Source: Cryptomeria japonica (Eukaryota; Streptophyta; Pinopsida; Cupressales; Cupressaceae). From it: a stretch of 64,000 nucleotides of DNA. Shown here in pieces: positions 43,429 through 53,339 of the stretch; the first letter of the stretch is position 1, and every line of letters begins with the position of its first letter. The stretch covers positions 242,543,924 through 242,607,923 of the forward strand of contig NC_081409.1 of NCBI RefSeq assembly GCF_030272615.1. The letters are read 5' to 3'. Below the pieces are notes generated by a model that made no database searches, was not told where the DNA came from, and saw only the letters and a list, made by a program, of their open reading frames with translations. Made by a program: the position numbers and the translations under genes.

Positions 43429-46302
43429 TCAAACATCCTGACTGGAGGGTCCAGGTTCCCTCCATTCGAGATAAACCTTTAATTTTGACCCATTGACGAC
43501 GTCTGGTATCTCCTTCCCGTCTAGCGTCCACAACTTGATCGCCCCGTTGGCGTTGACCTGGCGTACCTTGAAGGGCCCTAGCCATCACACTTTAAATTTT
43601 CCTGGTTTGATTTTGTTCTTCCCGTTGAATTTCAACACTAGCTGTCTAGGAGTAAAATTCATTTGCCGAAGGTGCTTGTCGTGCCAGACCTTTCGTCTTT
43701 GCTGGGCTATCTTTGTGGCCCATTGTGCGAGCATTCTTTTTTCGTCCAACTTACTTAAGGCATACAGTCTCTCCCTCAGGCTCTCCATATCCCCGAGTCT
43801 ATTCTCTACTGCAATGCGAAGGCTTGGCACCATGAATTCTGCTGGCACCACCGCTTCCTGCTGGTACATGAGTTGGAACGGAGTCTGACCCGTGGTCACT
43901 TTGTAAGTCATTCTGTAGGCCCATAGTACAGAGGGTAACCTCTCCTCCCAATCTTCCTTTTCTACCCCGCAGGACTTGTAAATTACCGATACCAATATTT
44001 TGTTTGTGGCCTCCGCCTGGCCATTGGCACGTGGGTAGTACGGGCTCGATAATGAGTGAAAAATCTTGAACTCTGAGGTCAACAGCCGTATGACATGGTT
44101 CATGAAGTGGCCCCCCCGGTCGCTAGTCAATTGAATAGGTATACCATATCGCGTAATGATTTGTTCGTTAATAAACTTCACCGTGCTTACTGCCGAATTA
44201 TCCGAGAGAGCCCTCGCCTCCACCCACTTGATCAAGTATTTTGTTGCAACCACAATGTATCGGCACCGTCGTGTGCGGCTGGCCTTAAGAGGTCCTACAA
44301 AGTCGAGTCCCCATCGTTCAAAGAGTTCCTGTGCATGCGACGGGTTGAGGGGCATGAAGTCCCGCTTCAGAGGTTTGCCCGCCCGTTGGCAAGTGTCGCA
44401 CCCCACAACGCACTCCCTAGCGTCATGATGTACGGTTGGCCACCACAGTCCTGCCAGAAGCACCTTGCGGGCTGTAGTGTCTGGGCCCATATGTCCACTT
44501 GCGGGTCCTTCGTGTGCCTCCCTTAATACGCTTGAGACTTCTTCCTCCATGACACAACACCTTAATACCTGGTCCGGCCCCTTTTTGTAGAGTAAACCGT
44601 TGATGAGCGAGAAAGTCCTACTCCTTAATACGAGCTTTCTCCGTTCCCCTGGGGCCATACCCTCCGGAAATCGAGACGTGGACAGGTATTCTCCAATCTT
44701 CTTGTACCACGAAGGGAGTACGGCTATTTGGAACAAGTGCGCATCTGGAAAATCATCATTTACTCCCTTTGGAGGTTCCCCCGACTTAATCCAGGACAGC
44801 TGGTTGGCTATGACATGGCTTCGCCCCGGTCTTACCACAATTAAAAATGTGAACTCCTGTAGTAGCAATAGCCAACGGCTTATCCTCCCCTGGATAATAG
44901 GCTTGTTTACCAAGTACATGAGTTCTTGGTGGTCTACGTAAAATGTGAATGGTGTGGCCAGGAGGTAATGACGGAATTTCTGTACGGCATAGACCATACC
45001 GAGGGCTTCACGTTTTGTGGTACTGTAGTTCTTTTCCGCCTTCGAGAGCAACCTGCTGGCAAAATAAACGGGGTGGTCCAACCCGTGTCCTCCTACTTGG
45101 GCTAATGTAGCCCCGATGGCATAGTTTAAGGCATCCACGTGAACGTGGAATTCCTTATCCCAATTCGGGTATGCCAGTATGGGTGCTCCCATCAACCTTG
45201 TCTTTAGCTCTTCAAAGGCCTTGCTCTGTCGCTCTGTCCAGATGTATGGTTCCTCTTTCCGTGTCAACTTATCCAACGGGTGGGACACCTCAGCGAAGTT
45301 CTTGATGAACCTCCTGTAGTACCCCACATGACCAAGGAAGGACTTTATCCCCGTGACGTCCGTAGGAGGTTCCATTTCTACTATTACCCGAATCTTGTCT
45401 GGGTCCGTTTTCAATCCTTCTTTACACACAATGTGTCCAAGCAATCTTCCCTGTGGTACCATGAATCTACATTTCTTCGGGTTGAGGGCCAACCGTGCCC
45501 TCCGACATCTCTCTAGGCACTCCCCGAGGGTTTTTAGGTGGATGTCTTGTCCGTTGTAAATAGACCAATCATCGAGGAAGGCTTTGAAGTTCCCCACTGA
45601 CATCTTGTCGAAGATGTGCAAGATGATGCGTTGAAAGGTGGTAGGTGCATTGCATAGACCGAAGGGCATTCGGTTGTATGCATACACACCATCCTCCACC
45701 ACAAAGGTTGTTTTCAACTTATCTTCCTCCGCGATGGATATTTGGTTGTATCCAGAGAACCCATCCATGAAGGAATAGATTTCATGTCCAGCTACTTCCT
45801 CCAAGAAGCTGTCGGTGAAGGGTATGGGAAACGGGTCTTTAATAGTGACAGCGTTCACGCACCGGAAGTCTACAGAGATCCGGATCTGATTGGCCTCTTT
45901 CTTGAGGGAAATCACAATGGGAGACACCCAATGGCTTGTCTGCACTTTGAAGATTATACCCGCTTCCAACATCCGCTCAATTTCGTCATTCACCCGTGCA
46001 GCATAATTTTTGTTCATACGGTAAGGCCGCTTCCTTTCCGGTTGGGCTCCCGGTACTAATGTTATTCGGTGTACACACAACTCTGGGGGCACGCCCTTCA
46101 AGTCCTTGTATGTCCATGCAAAGACATCCTTGTATTCAAGGAAAATTTTGAAGGCTGCGGCATTCAGCACTGGATTCCAGTCATCTCCGACAAGGATGAT
46201 CTTGGGGTCACTCGTCCCCCCAAGATTTGTCTCCTTTAAATTGGCTTCCTGATATTTAATGGGCTCCCCCTTCGGGAATTGGTGTGTCGACGTCTCATTC
46301 AT
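43429..46302 (-). pseudogene. Pol of element 2: RT, RNase H, integrase (905 codons + tail)
   Basis: Open from 46302 to a TGA at 43582, after which the same frame continues to 43429 (GPFKVRQVNANGAIKLW). RT covers about 60-320: SFMDGFSGYNQI (Asp 180) and AFLDDW at 241-246 in place of the usual YxDD. RNase H: HVDALNYAIGATL (Asp 390), Glu 432 and Asp 457 kept, but the last catalytic Asp appears as Asn 500 (VIANQLS). Integrase: HHCC zinc finger (His 597, His 604, Cys 635, Cys 638) and D,D,E at 667, 728 and 764 (LTSDRGGHF, RANGQAE). Nearly complete but probably inactive because of the premature stop and altered RNase H. The same frame runs upstream through 46315 and 46525 stops into protease. Confidence 0.9.
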
Positions 46303-46314
46303 CGAGGCCTCCCC

Positions 46315-46524
46315 TTACTTGTACTCGCCATATTCTGGGGGAAATATATCTGGTTCTTCCTCGATGCTCAATATATTGCACGAGGGTGTAAATAATTCAT
46401 AATCTCCCATTTGCCAATGGAAGAGGCCATTCAAGGAGTCCCTATCATCCCCTGAGCATGCCTCCAGTTCTAACACCCCTTCGTCACTAGGTTCCATGTG
46501 GCGTCCATCTCCGCCCTCCGCCAA
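46315..46524 (-). pseudogene. Protease-RT linker of element 2
   Basis: In-frame segment between a TAG at 46525 and a TAA at 46315. It reads EPSDEGVLELEACSGD and LNGLFHWQMGDYELF, matching the acidic linker in element 1. The two stops are simple nonsense changes, since the frame is kept on both sides. Confidence 0.8.
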
Positions 46525-47468
46525 CTAGTCTCCCTCAGATTCCGAGTCGAAGGAAGATGCCAACTCCTCACTCACCATCTGCGTACGGAGATCGATCACG
46601 TACTTCCTCCCCACCTTTTCCAAGGAAAGAGTATTCCGCTTCCAGTTATGGTTTGCTTTTGCTGCAATGAGCCACCCACGCCCGAGGATGGCGTCATACC
46701 CTTTCTGCTTCAGGGGAATTACTACAAAATCCAGCACGAATGGCTGCGTGCCAATCATCACTTGCTGGCCCATGAGGGTACCAAGGGGTTTAATCCCATG
46801 TTGATCTGCCCCCAGTAGGTTGAACGTGGGGGGCCACAACGTAGGCTTTCCCAATCTTTTCCATGTGGCTTCTGGGAGCACATTTACTCCTGACCCTTCA
46901 TCCACAATAGTGTCTGTCAAGGTAGTCCCCAGTATGCCCATTTCTACCACCGCCGGTTGGCGTCCGCTGTTGACTACCAACAACATGGGGTCGACCGTGG
47001 GGCTTAGGACCTCTCTTAACGTAGGGTTGGTTGTGGGACTCACGACCTCCCTCATTTTCACTTGTGAGGGTACAGAGTTTAAGATAGCCGTTTTTAACTG
47101 CGGCACGGTCTCCAGGAGGTCTTGTATTCTCACGGGTAACTCCATCTGCAATATTTGCCGTAAGATTTCCTCTTCTCCCCTCGTTCGTGGCGGATTTGAG
47201 GTCTGGTGCCTGTTCTGTCCTTGTGCGGCCATTTCCTTTGTGATCTCGTCTCTTGCTTCCCGCACTCTCGCTGTCTCCGTGTGGGAATTTGGGTATGCAC
47301 CCTGTTTGGCCTGCGCCCTTGTGATTGCCAACACTTCTGCTTTCGTGGGTTCTATGTTTAGGAGGTTTACACCAGGTTTCGAGCAATTTGCGTCCTCATG
47401 GTCGCCTGGTCTATTGTGCAATCTCGGGCGAAGTGTCCCCACTGATTGCAGGCCCTACACTGGATCAT
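46525..47468 (-). pseudogene. Gag C-terminus and protease of element 2
   Basis: It starts at MIQCRACNQWGHFARDC (47468), a complete CCHC knuckle whose last Cys is intact here but replaced by Phe in element 1. A frameshift near 47400 leads into the main frame with GDHEDANCSKPGVNLLNIE, then the protease: IVDEGSGVNVLPEATW (Glu in the DxG position), GTLMGQQVMIG, DAILGRGWL. It has no gag core; upstream lies the TTG/TGG tract. Confidence 0.85.
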
Positions 47469-48527
47469 TGTTATTGTTATTGTTATTGTTGTGGTTGTTG
47501 TTGTGGTTGTTGTTGTTGTGGTTGTGGTTGTGGTTGTTGTTGTGGTTGTTGTGGTGGTTGTTGTTGTTGTTGTTGTGGTTGTGGTGGTTGTTGTGGTGGT
47601 GGTTGTGGTGGTGGTGGTTGTTGTGGTGGTGGTGGTGGTTGTTGTGGTGGTTGTGGTTGTGGTTGTTGTGGTTGTTGTTGTGGTTGTGGTTGTGGTTGTT
47701 GTGGTTGTTGTGGTTGTGGTTGTTGTGGTTGTTGTGGTTGTGGTTGTTGTTGTGGTTGTTGTTGTTGTTGTTGTTGTTGTGGTGGTGGTTGTTGTGGTTG
47801 TGGTGGTTGTTGTTGTTGTGGTTGTGGTTGTGGTTGTGGTTGTGGTTGTGGTTGTGGTTGTGGTTGTTGTTGTGGTTGTGGTTGTGGTTGTGGTTGTGGT
47901 GGTTGTTGTGGTTGTGGTTGTGGTTGTGGTTGTGGTTGTGGTTGTTGTGGTTGTGGTTGTTGTTGTTGTGGTTGTGGTTGTGGTTGTTGTGGTTGTTGTG
48001 GTAGTTGTTGTTGTGGTTGTTGTGGTTGTTGTTGTTGTGGTTGTTGTTGTTGTGGTTGTTGTGGTTGTGGTGGTTGTTGTGGTTGTGGTTGTTGTTGTGG
48101 TTGTGGTTGTGGTTGTTGTTGTTGTTGTTGTTGTGGTTGTTGTGGTTGTCGTTGTTGTTGTGGTGGTGGTGGTTGTGGTTGTGGTTGTGGTTGTGGTTGT
48201 GGTTGTGGTTGTTGTTGTTGTTGTTGTGGTTGTGGTGGTGGTTGTTGTTGTTGTTGTTGTGGTGGTGGTTGTGGTTGTGGTTGTTGTTGTGGTTGTTGTG
48301 GTTGTTGTTGTTGTTGTTGTGGTTGTTGTTGTTGTTGTTGTTGGTGGTGGTGTTGTTGTTGGTGGTGTTGTTGTTGTTGTTGTTGGTGGTGTTGTTGTTG
48401 TTGTTGTTGGTGTTGTTGTTAGTGTTGTTGTTGTTGTTGGTGTTGTTGTTGTTGGTGTTGGTGTTGTTGGTGGTGTTGTTGGTGTTGTTGGTGTTGTTGT
48501 TGTTGTTGTTGGTGGTGTTGGTGTTGG

Positions 48528-48564
<37 letters not shown>

Positions 48565-48596
48565 GGTGTTGGTGTTGGTGTTGGTGTTGGTGTTGG

Positions 48597-48630
<34 letters not shown>

Positions 48631-48631
48631 A
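47467..48631. repeat. TTG/TGG trinucleotide tract, about 1.17 kb
   Basis: An almost pure mix of TTG and TGG triplets (GTTGTGGTTGTTGTGG...), with TTGGTG variants toward the right and a pure TTG run at the end. On the minus strand it is CAA/CCA/CAC, readable in all three frames without stops (Gln/Pro, Asn/His or Thr). It occupies the place of the poly-Asn run (residues 463-467 in element 1) between zinc knuckles, and it abuts the knuckle with the knuckle-side spacer deleted. The very long plus-strand Val/Cys/Leu frames are artefacts. Confidence 0.95.
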
Positions 48632-48689
48632 TTAATTCATTTCCTCAAATACAACTCGTGTCAATGACACTTTTATTTGAATATAGAAG

Positions 48690-48965
48690 ATTCAAGGTTC
48701 AATTCCTTCCTGGCCTGGCGCCATCCCGTTCTGCTTCCCGTCGGCTGTTATCTTCGTCTCGTTGAAGGATCTGTTGGCGTCGCTCTTCCTAGGCAATCTC
48801 CTCCAGGCGAGCTTGTTGTGCCAGCGATGCCTGTGCAAGCAACCGGGGAAGATGGTTCATCAACCGATTTACTGTCGGGCTCACCTCCAACGCTGTCCAC
48901 ACGGCACTTGGTGGGATTTCCGCCTCCGTCGCCTCTCGTCAGACGTAGGTCAGGATGGCTACCTA
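48690..48965 (-). pseudogene. Gag N-terminal relic of element 2
   Basis: The minus-strand frame with stops reads SAVWTALEVSPTVNRLMNHL, then LAQQARLEEIA and RRQQILQRDEDNSRREAERD. This is a helical Arg/Glu-rich stretch similar in character and position to the first 100 residues of Gag in element 1. The capsid core (about 300 residues) and first two knuckles that should follow are missing. Confidence 0.5.
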
Positions 48966-49126
48966 GAGCAGAATTGAAAATTCTCTCGTTGCAGTGTCTT
49001 CTCCTATGTAAAGTTTTGTTCGCGCGTCGTCGGCCTCTAGGTTTATCTCACCAACGGGTAGGCCCATCGTGTCCGTGCGCCATCCACGTCTTCCATTCCC
49101 GAGTTTTTCTAGGCAACGATGCCAAA
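48966..49126 (-). other. 5' leader and primer-binding site of element 2
   Basis: The leader segment 49030-49110 is nearly identical to that of element 1. Directly after the LTR the minus strand reads TTTGGCATCGTTGCC (49112-49126), a tRNA-Asp-type site with two changes from TGGCGCCGTTGCC. Confidence 0.65.
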
Positions 49127-49389
49127 TGTTTGCCCTCTCGAGTGAATAACTTAAAACATAAAGCACGTAATGCAAAATAATAACGCCATAGATATCAGAC
49201 AAGTATATGAGATATTATTCCATTCATAATATTGCATGTTGCAAGTTACATTCCGAAGTATATAAAGATACCGAGGGGGTGCGAGCACCAACCGTCGCAC
49301 CACAACGACCACCCCGCGGTTGCCAACTAGCCAAAACAATTACACATAATTAACTAGTCTTACGTTTGTGTACAATAATGCCGCTAACA
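49127..49389 (-). repeat. 5' LTR of element 2
   Basis: 263 bp, ends as in the 3' LTR. Most of the 13 differences between the two LTRs are transitions. Followed by the target duplication ACATG (49390-49394). Confidence 0.93.
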
Positions 49390-49505
49390 ACATGTAAGGC
49401 AAGAGTCCTAGTTCAAATACACCCTGGGTTTTATCCCAGACTACGGGGGTCCAGTCTGAGTATGTAACAAGCCACCGTCCAAGGCTGCACCCAAGTCCCC
49501 AAAGC
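49390..49505 (+). repeat. Possible SINE-like fragment at the element 2 insertion site
   Basis: GTCCTAGTTCAAATACACCC resembles a tRNA-type box B, followed by a short GC-richer body (GGTTTTATCCCAGACTACGG). A box A cannot be confirmed because the left part is across the element 2 insertion. Weak. Confidence 0.25.
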
Positions 49506-51040
49506 CTAACCAACAAAATACATTTTCTCTAAGGAAAACAATAGAAAATTAAGAACATTATAAAAACACATCAATAACCCTAAAACTAATTACCAAAGCA
49601 ACCAGAGTATTTCTGTAATATAAACCTATAACAACCATTTTGAATTATCTTTAACATTGACATTGAATTATCCATTATCAGCCATGTTCTGTATTTTGTA
49701 TATTAATCTTGTGCAAATTATGCCTATTAGTATTTTTTTTTCAATATTTTATATCGATTTTGAACTGCTAAAGCGAAAGAGCTAAAGAGAAAAGATAAAC
49801 TCAAGAATGCATAAATCTTAAACATGTTAGACGAAAATAAAAGCAACCATGTATAAAGAGGACATCTTTACATAGCATGCAAAACAAATTCCAGCTTAAA
49901 CAAAGACATGATGAAATCTTCGTACAGCTCATTAAAACCATTAGCACAACTACACGCGACTTATAGCAGACCATTTCTCCAACATTCACCAAGTAGCTCT
50001 TGAAACAGCCTCAGATTTTAAAAAGCTCCACTTCCTCTTATCTTCTTTACACCCATGAAACCACCATCCTTCACAATATTTGCCCAACTCAATCATCACA
50101 ACTATTGTTTTCACAAACATCAACGTGCATATGCATCTAATCAACTCAATTTATTTAGTCAATTAAAAATTTAAATAGTCCATTGAACTATCAAAGTCTT
50201 ACATTTCATTAGTCAATTGAGCCATTGAGGTTGGCTATATTGGTTTACTCAACAAATCAGCCCAATCAATCTGTATGAATTGATTAGTTGACTGGTTGCC
50301 CAGTACCCTCAGCAGGCCAACTTGTATCTCCACAAAAGTCAATAATATTTCATTGCTCAATAACACTACGATGAATCATCTCTTTGCCTAACGTTCATCC
50401 GATTTGAAGCCTGCTGTGGGAGTATTCCTCCATTAAATATAGGACTCTCATCAACTGTATAACTAGGATGACAGATACTAAAGCTGTTTGAATCCAAACT
50501 TAACATTTCTTTTATCTTTCATAGTTCAATTTACAAAATTTGTGTGCATAAAATATTATCTCCTGGCACCATCTGACACCATTCATCTACTCAACAAATC
50601 ACCTAGCTCTGCTTCCAATTCAAAAATTAGCAAAAGCACCAATTGTTCATAGAAAAGATAAGCATTGAGAATATAACGACACCGACATCCATTAACTGGA
50701 GAGAGAATGTTGCAAATAAAAAAAATTCTCATTTTATTGGGTCACTAAAAGTGAATAAAAGAATATACAAAATGCTCATCTTTCACTTTCATTTAGATAA
50801 AAGAAATAATATTCATATCAGGACATATACGCATTACAAAAACAGGAAACCCTTTAAAGAAGAATGTACTGCATTTCAACAGCGTAAAAGTCATATAGGA
50901 CGACAAAGTGTACTACAAAGAACTGTTTCAACAAAAACTAAGAAGATAACTATCCAGCACTTTTGTCCTTATGATAACAATTAAAAAGCACAACATTAAA
51001 GAGGCCTTGCATTCTATTAGCAGCATCAATTAGTAAGACA
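49506..51040. other. Intronic sequence, no gene recognised
   Basis: AT-rich, short frames only (e.g. 50643-50984), without similarity or splice signals. Confidence 0.5.
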
Positions 51041-51044
51041 TCAG

Positions 51045-51205
51045 AAGTTAGAACTAGGGCATCACAGACCAAAGTGCTTACACCGAAACACACCCTTTTG
51101 AGTAGTGGGAGCCCATATGTCTCTCTGAAACCAAGTACACTAAAGGGTTTCAAACCTTAAGACACAGATTCCAGCAGCAATAGAGAAAAGATGATTTAAA
51201 CTCAA
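51045..51205. repeat. Dispersed repeat, copy 1 (second copy at 56408-56556)
   Basis: TAGGGCATCACAGACCA, AAACACACCCTT, AAGGGTTTCAAACCT and AGCAGCAATAGAGAAAA occur in the same order and spacing at 56408-56556. The second copy lies in the loop of the inverted LTR-type repeat, so this is probably part of the same retroelement family. Confidence 0.8.
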
Positions 51206-51259
51206 CCAGTTATCCACTACCAACTCAATCCAATGCTACTAATAAAATCCATAAAAAAT

Positions 51260-51676
51260 TGTTAGCTTAGGTTTTTATTTTCCTTATGTTAGGGAATATT
51301 TTACTTTTCCTAGACATATTATTAAGCTTGATTAGGTTATATTAGAATGGTTAGGATGAGGATACATGGCATAATCCTTCAATTACATGTGTCACTCACA
51401 CCCACCTTTAGTTAGTTGAGTCTCAAACCCTCTTTTGAATTCATTGGCCACCTCCAATAACTATATATTTGTCCTTATCTAAGATGGTATAACCATGTAT
51501 TTGGCACTTACCAAGTTGGCAAAAGTTCCACCTATTTTAGGCAGTAAGTAATTATTACTCCTCTTGGAATTATTTGCCCCTATTTTTCTATATAAACATC
51601 CCTCACCTCTCTGGATTCTTGTGTTTCTTTCCATTACTCATGTTGATCTCAAGTGGCCTCATAGCTGAATCTAACA
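51260..51676 (+). mobile_element. Copia-type 5' LTR (417 bp) with primer site
   Basis: Ends form a perfect inverted repeat (TGTTAGC...CTAACA). A TATA box (TTCTATATAAAC, about 51587-51598) lies about 80 bp before the end. Immediately after it TTGTATCAAAGCTCG (51677-51691) resembles the initiator tRNA-Met primer site TGGTATCAGAGC. Fewer than 100 bp of interior follow before unrelated sequence, so the element is truncated. Confidence 0.75.
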
Positions 51677-51779
51677 TTGTATCAAAGCTCGTTGTGAGTT
51701 GTGGGTTTGCAATCTTTTAGAAATCTAGAGCCACTTTGTTCTTGAAACTAATGTATGGGCCCCTACTATTCGCCAGTGC

Positions 51780-52200
51780 ACATTATGAAGCAACTATATC
51801 CTCTAGCATAGAATATGGGTACTGCTGGCTGCAATGGCATCTCATCCGTCCTGGAAAGTTTCCCTTCACGCTAAGATACATCACAAGCTCTCGCTGCATC
51901 TCGACCTTATGTTGATAGAGAAGATAGGGACTTCCGAATGAATGAGATAGCGAACTTGACTCGAGCACACAAACAAGGAAGGGGTATCGGAAATCCCATG
52001 GGGAAGTAGATGTGCCCGACCGGTATCAGCAGCGGGGCATCGGGCCCCTACTCCATAATGATTGTTCGGTGGGTAAGGTGAGTGCCCTGTCCTCCCTAAC
52101 TATGGATTCTCTCATCGCCTTTTTCATTATCTTCTATATCTCCAGCCCACTAGGAGGGGGGGAGGGAGGGCGGGGCGAGATAGCCCATAATGACCGTTTT
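51780..52200. other. GC-richer patch of possible organellar origin
   Basis: Composition and vocabulary (GATAGGGACTTCCGAATG, GGAAGTAGATGTGCCCGACC, GGGGCATCGGGCCCCTAC, GGGAGGGCGGGGCGAG) differ sharply from the surroundings and recall plant mitochondrial non-coding or group II intron sequence. No mitochondrial gene could be named, so this is only a candidate NUMT. Confidence 0.3.
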
Positions 52201-53339
52201 AAGCTCCACTTGTCACAATTATAGTTCCTTTCTCTTGCTTTTTAGTGCAGATATTCTGGAGCTTCATGGAGAAAGTCCAAGCTCACCATTGAGTTCAAAG
52301 CAACTAAGAAAGTCAAAATTGCCTTTTATTTCATCTAGAACGGACATCGCTGGTGAATTCTATGAAGGTTTGAAGCAAAGGTTTCAAAGCCAAATCCAAA
52401 AGGCAGTTGTTCTTTCAAGAATTTTTGAGGCCGAACGGACTGCACCATCACATCTAGAAGGCCAAAAAACCATACAGCCCACCAATGCAATGTACATCAA
52501 AAAAAAAAATCATATTATTGTTTATGTAAATAAAAAGGGCAATTTTTAAATTTTGTAAAGGTTTATAATTATTGTAAACTTTTTTTAAAAATTGAAAAAT
52601 ATCATAATTAATTAAAATATTAAATTACCAAAGGGCATCAAAAAAGCATAGAAACCTGTAGACACGTGTACTTGCCCTACAGTATCCTTGAGCCTTGCAC
52701 CACATAGTGGCCACGAACCCCTTTATTTGACACTTGGGGTGTGGCTTTAGCCCCCCAACCTAATACAATTTTTTTTAATTCAAACAAAAATAAAAAAACT
52801 TTGAATTATATGTTGTACTATGTACCAGACAATCCTCATTTTTTGAACTTCCAATAGATGTAACTTTCAGATATGACCTCAGGTCGAGCTGATTCTTTCT
52901 TGAAAGTGGATATTTTTCAAAGCACTACATATTGGTGCTATTTTGAGGTTCTCATTCTGAAATTTTATTTTACTTTCAATATTTTAATCTATTTTCAGAC
53001 ATCATAAAACTTTAGAAAACAACTCGAAATTGTAAATGCATTCATTTTAAGTGTCAAATCATTTTTAATAGGGAGGAATTCTTGATTGTGTAAAAAGGTG
53101 GGGAGGGGGTTTGATTTGTTTACTTGTGCTCTTCTTTTCCTGCACATTAATCATTCAAAGGTTCCTTTGCTAACACCATATAACTATGCAACTTGGTGGC
53201 AACATGCATGGAACACCTCAATGCAACTTGAGTATACTTCAAATCTTGAGCAAAAGACAGTTGAACCTATAGATGATAAGGAAAAGATAAAATGGATGTT
53301 GGAACAAACAAAAGCCCTTGGATGTCTTCATAGTGTTGT
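52201..53339. other. Intronic sequence, no gene recognised
   Basis: AT-rich with short frames (52190-52549, 53086-53400) of no recognised family. Confidence 0.45.

Larger units (their letters stand above)
40126..49389 (-). mobile_element. Element 2: Ty3-type LTR retrotransposon, gag-deleted (9,264 bp)
   Basis: Bounded by 263-bp LTRs (40126-40388, 49127-49389) with 13 mismatches by eye, and target duplication ACACG/ACATG (4 of 5). Minus-strand order: 5' LTR, tRNA-Asp-type primer site, leader, Gag N-terminal relic, a 1.17-kb TTG/TGG tract, last zinc knuckles and protease, pol (RT-RNase H-integrase), palindromic GC-rich repeats, extra ORF with coiled coil, 3' LTR. No chromodomain was seen after integrase. 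The layout (extra ORF after pol, tRNA-Asp-like primer) points to the non-chromoviral OTA (Athila/Tat-like) branch of plant Ty3 elements. It is related to but older than element 1. Confidence 0.93.

Noticed and set aside
47464-48631. CRISPR-like or satellite array
   Set aside because: Units are simple triplets without spacers; this is a eukaryotic sequence.
47325-48765. Very long plus-strand frames of nearly pure Val, Cys/Gly or Leu/Trp
   Set aside because: Artefacts of the TTG/TGG tract, which is stop-free in every frame; coding sense of this element is the minus strand.
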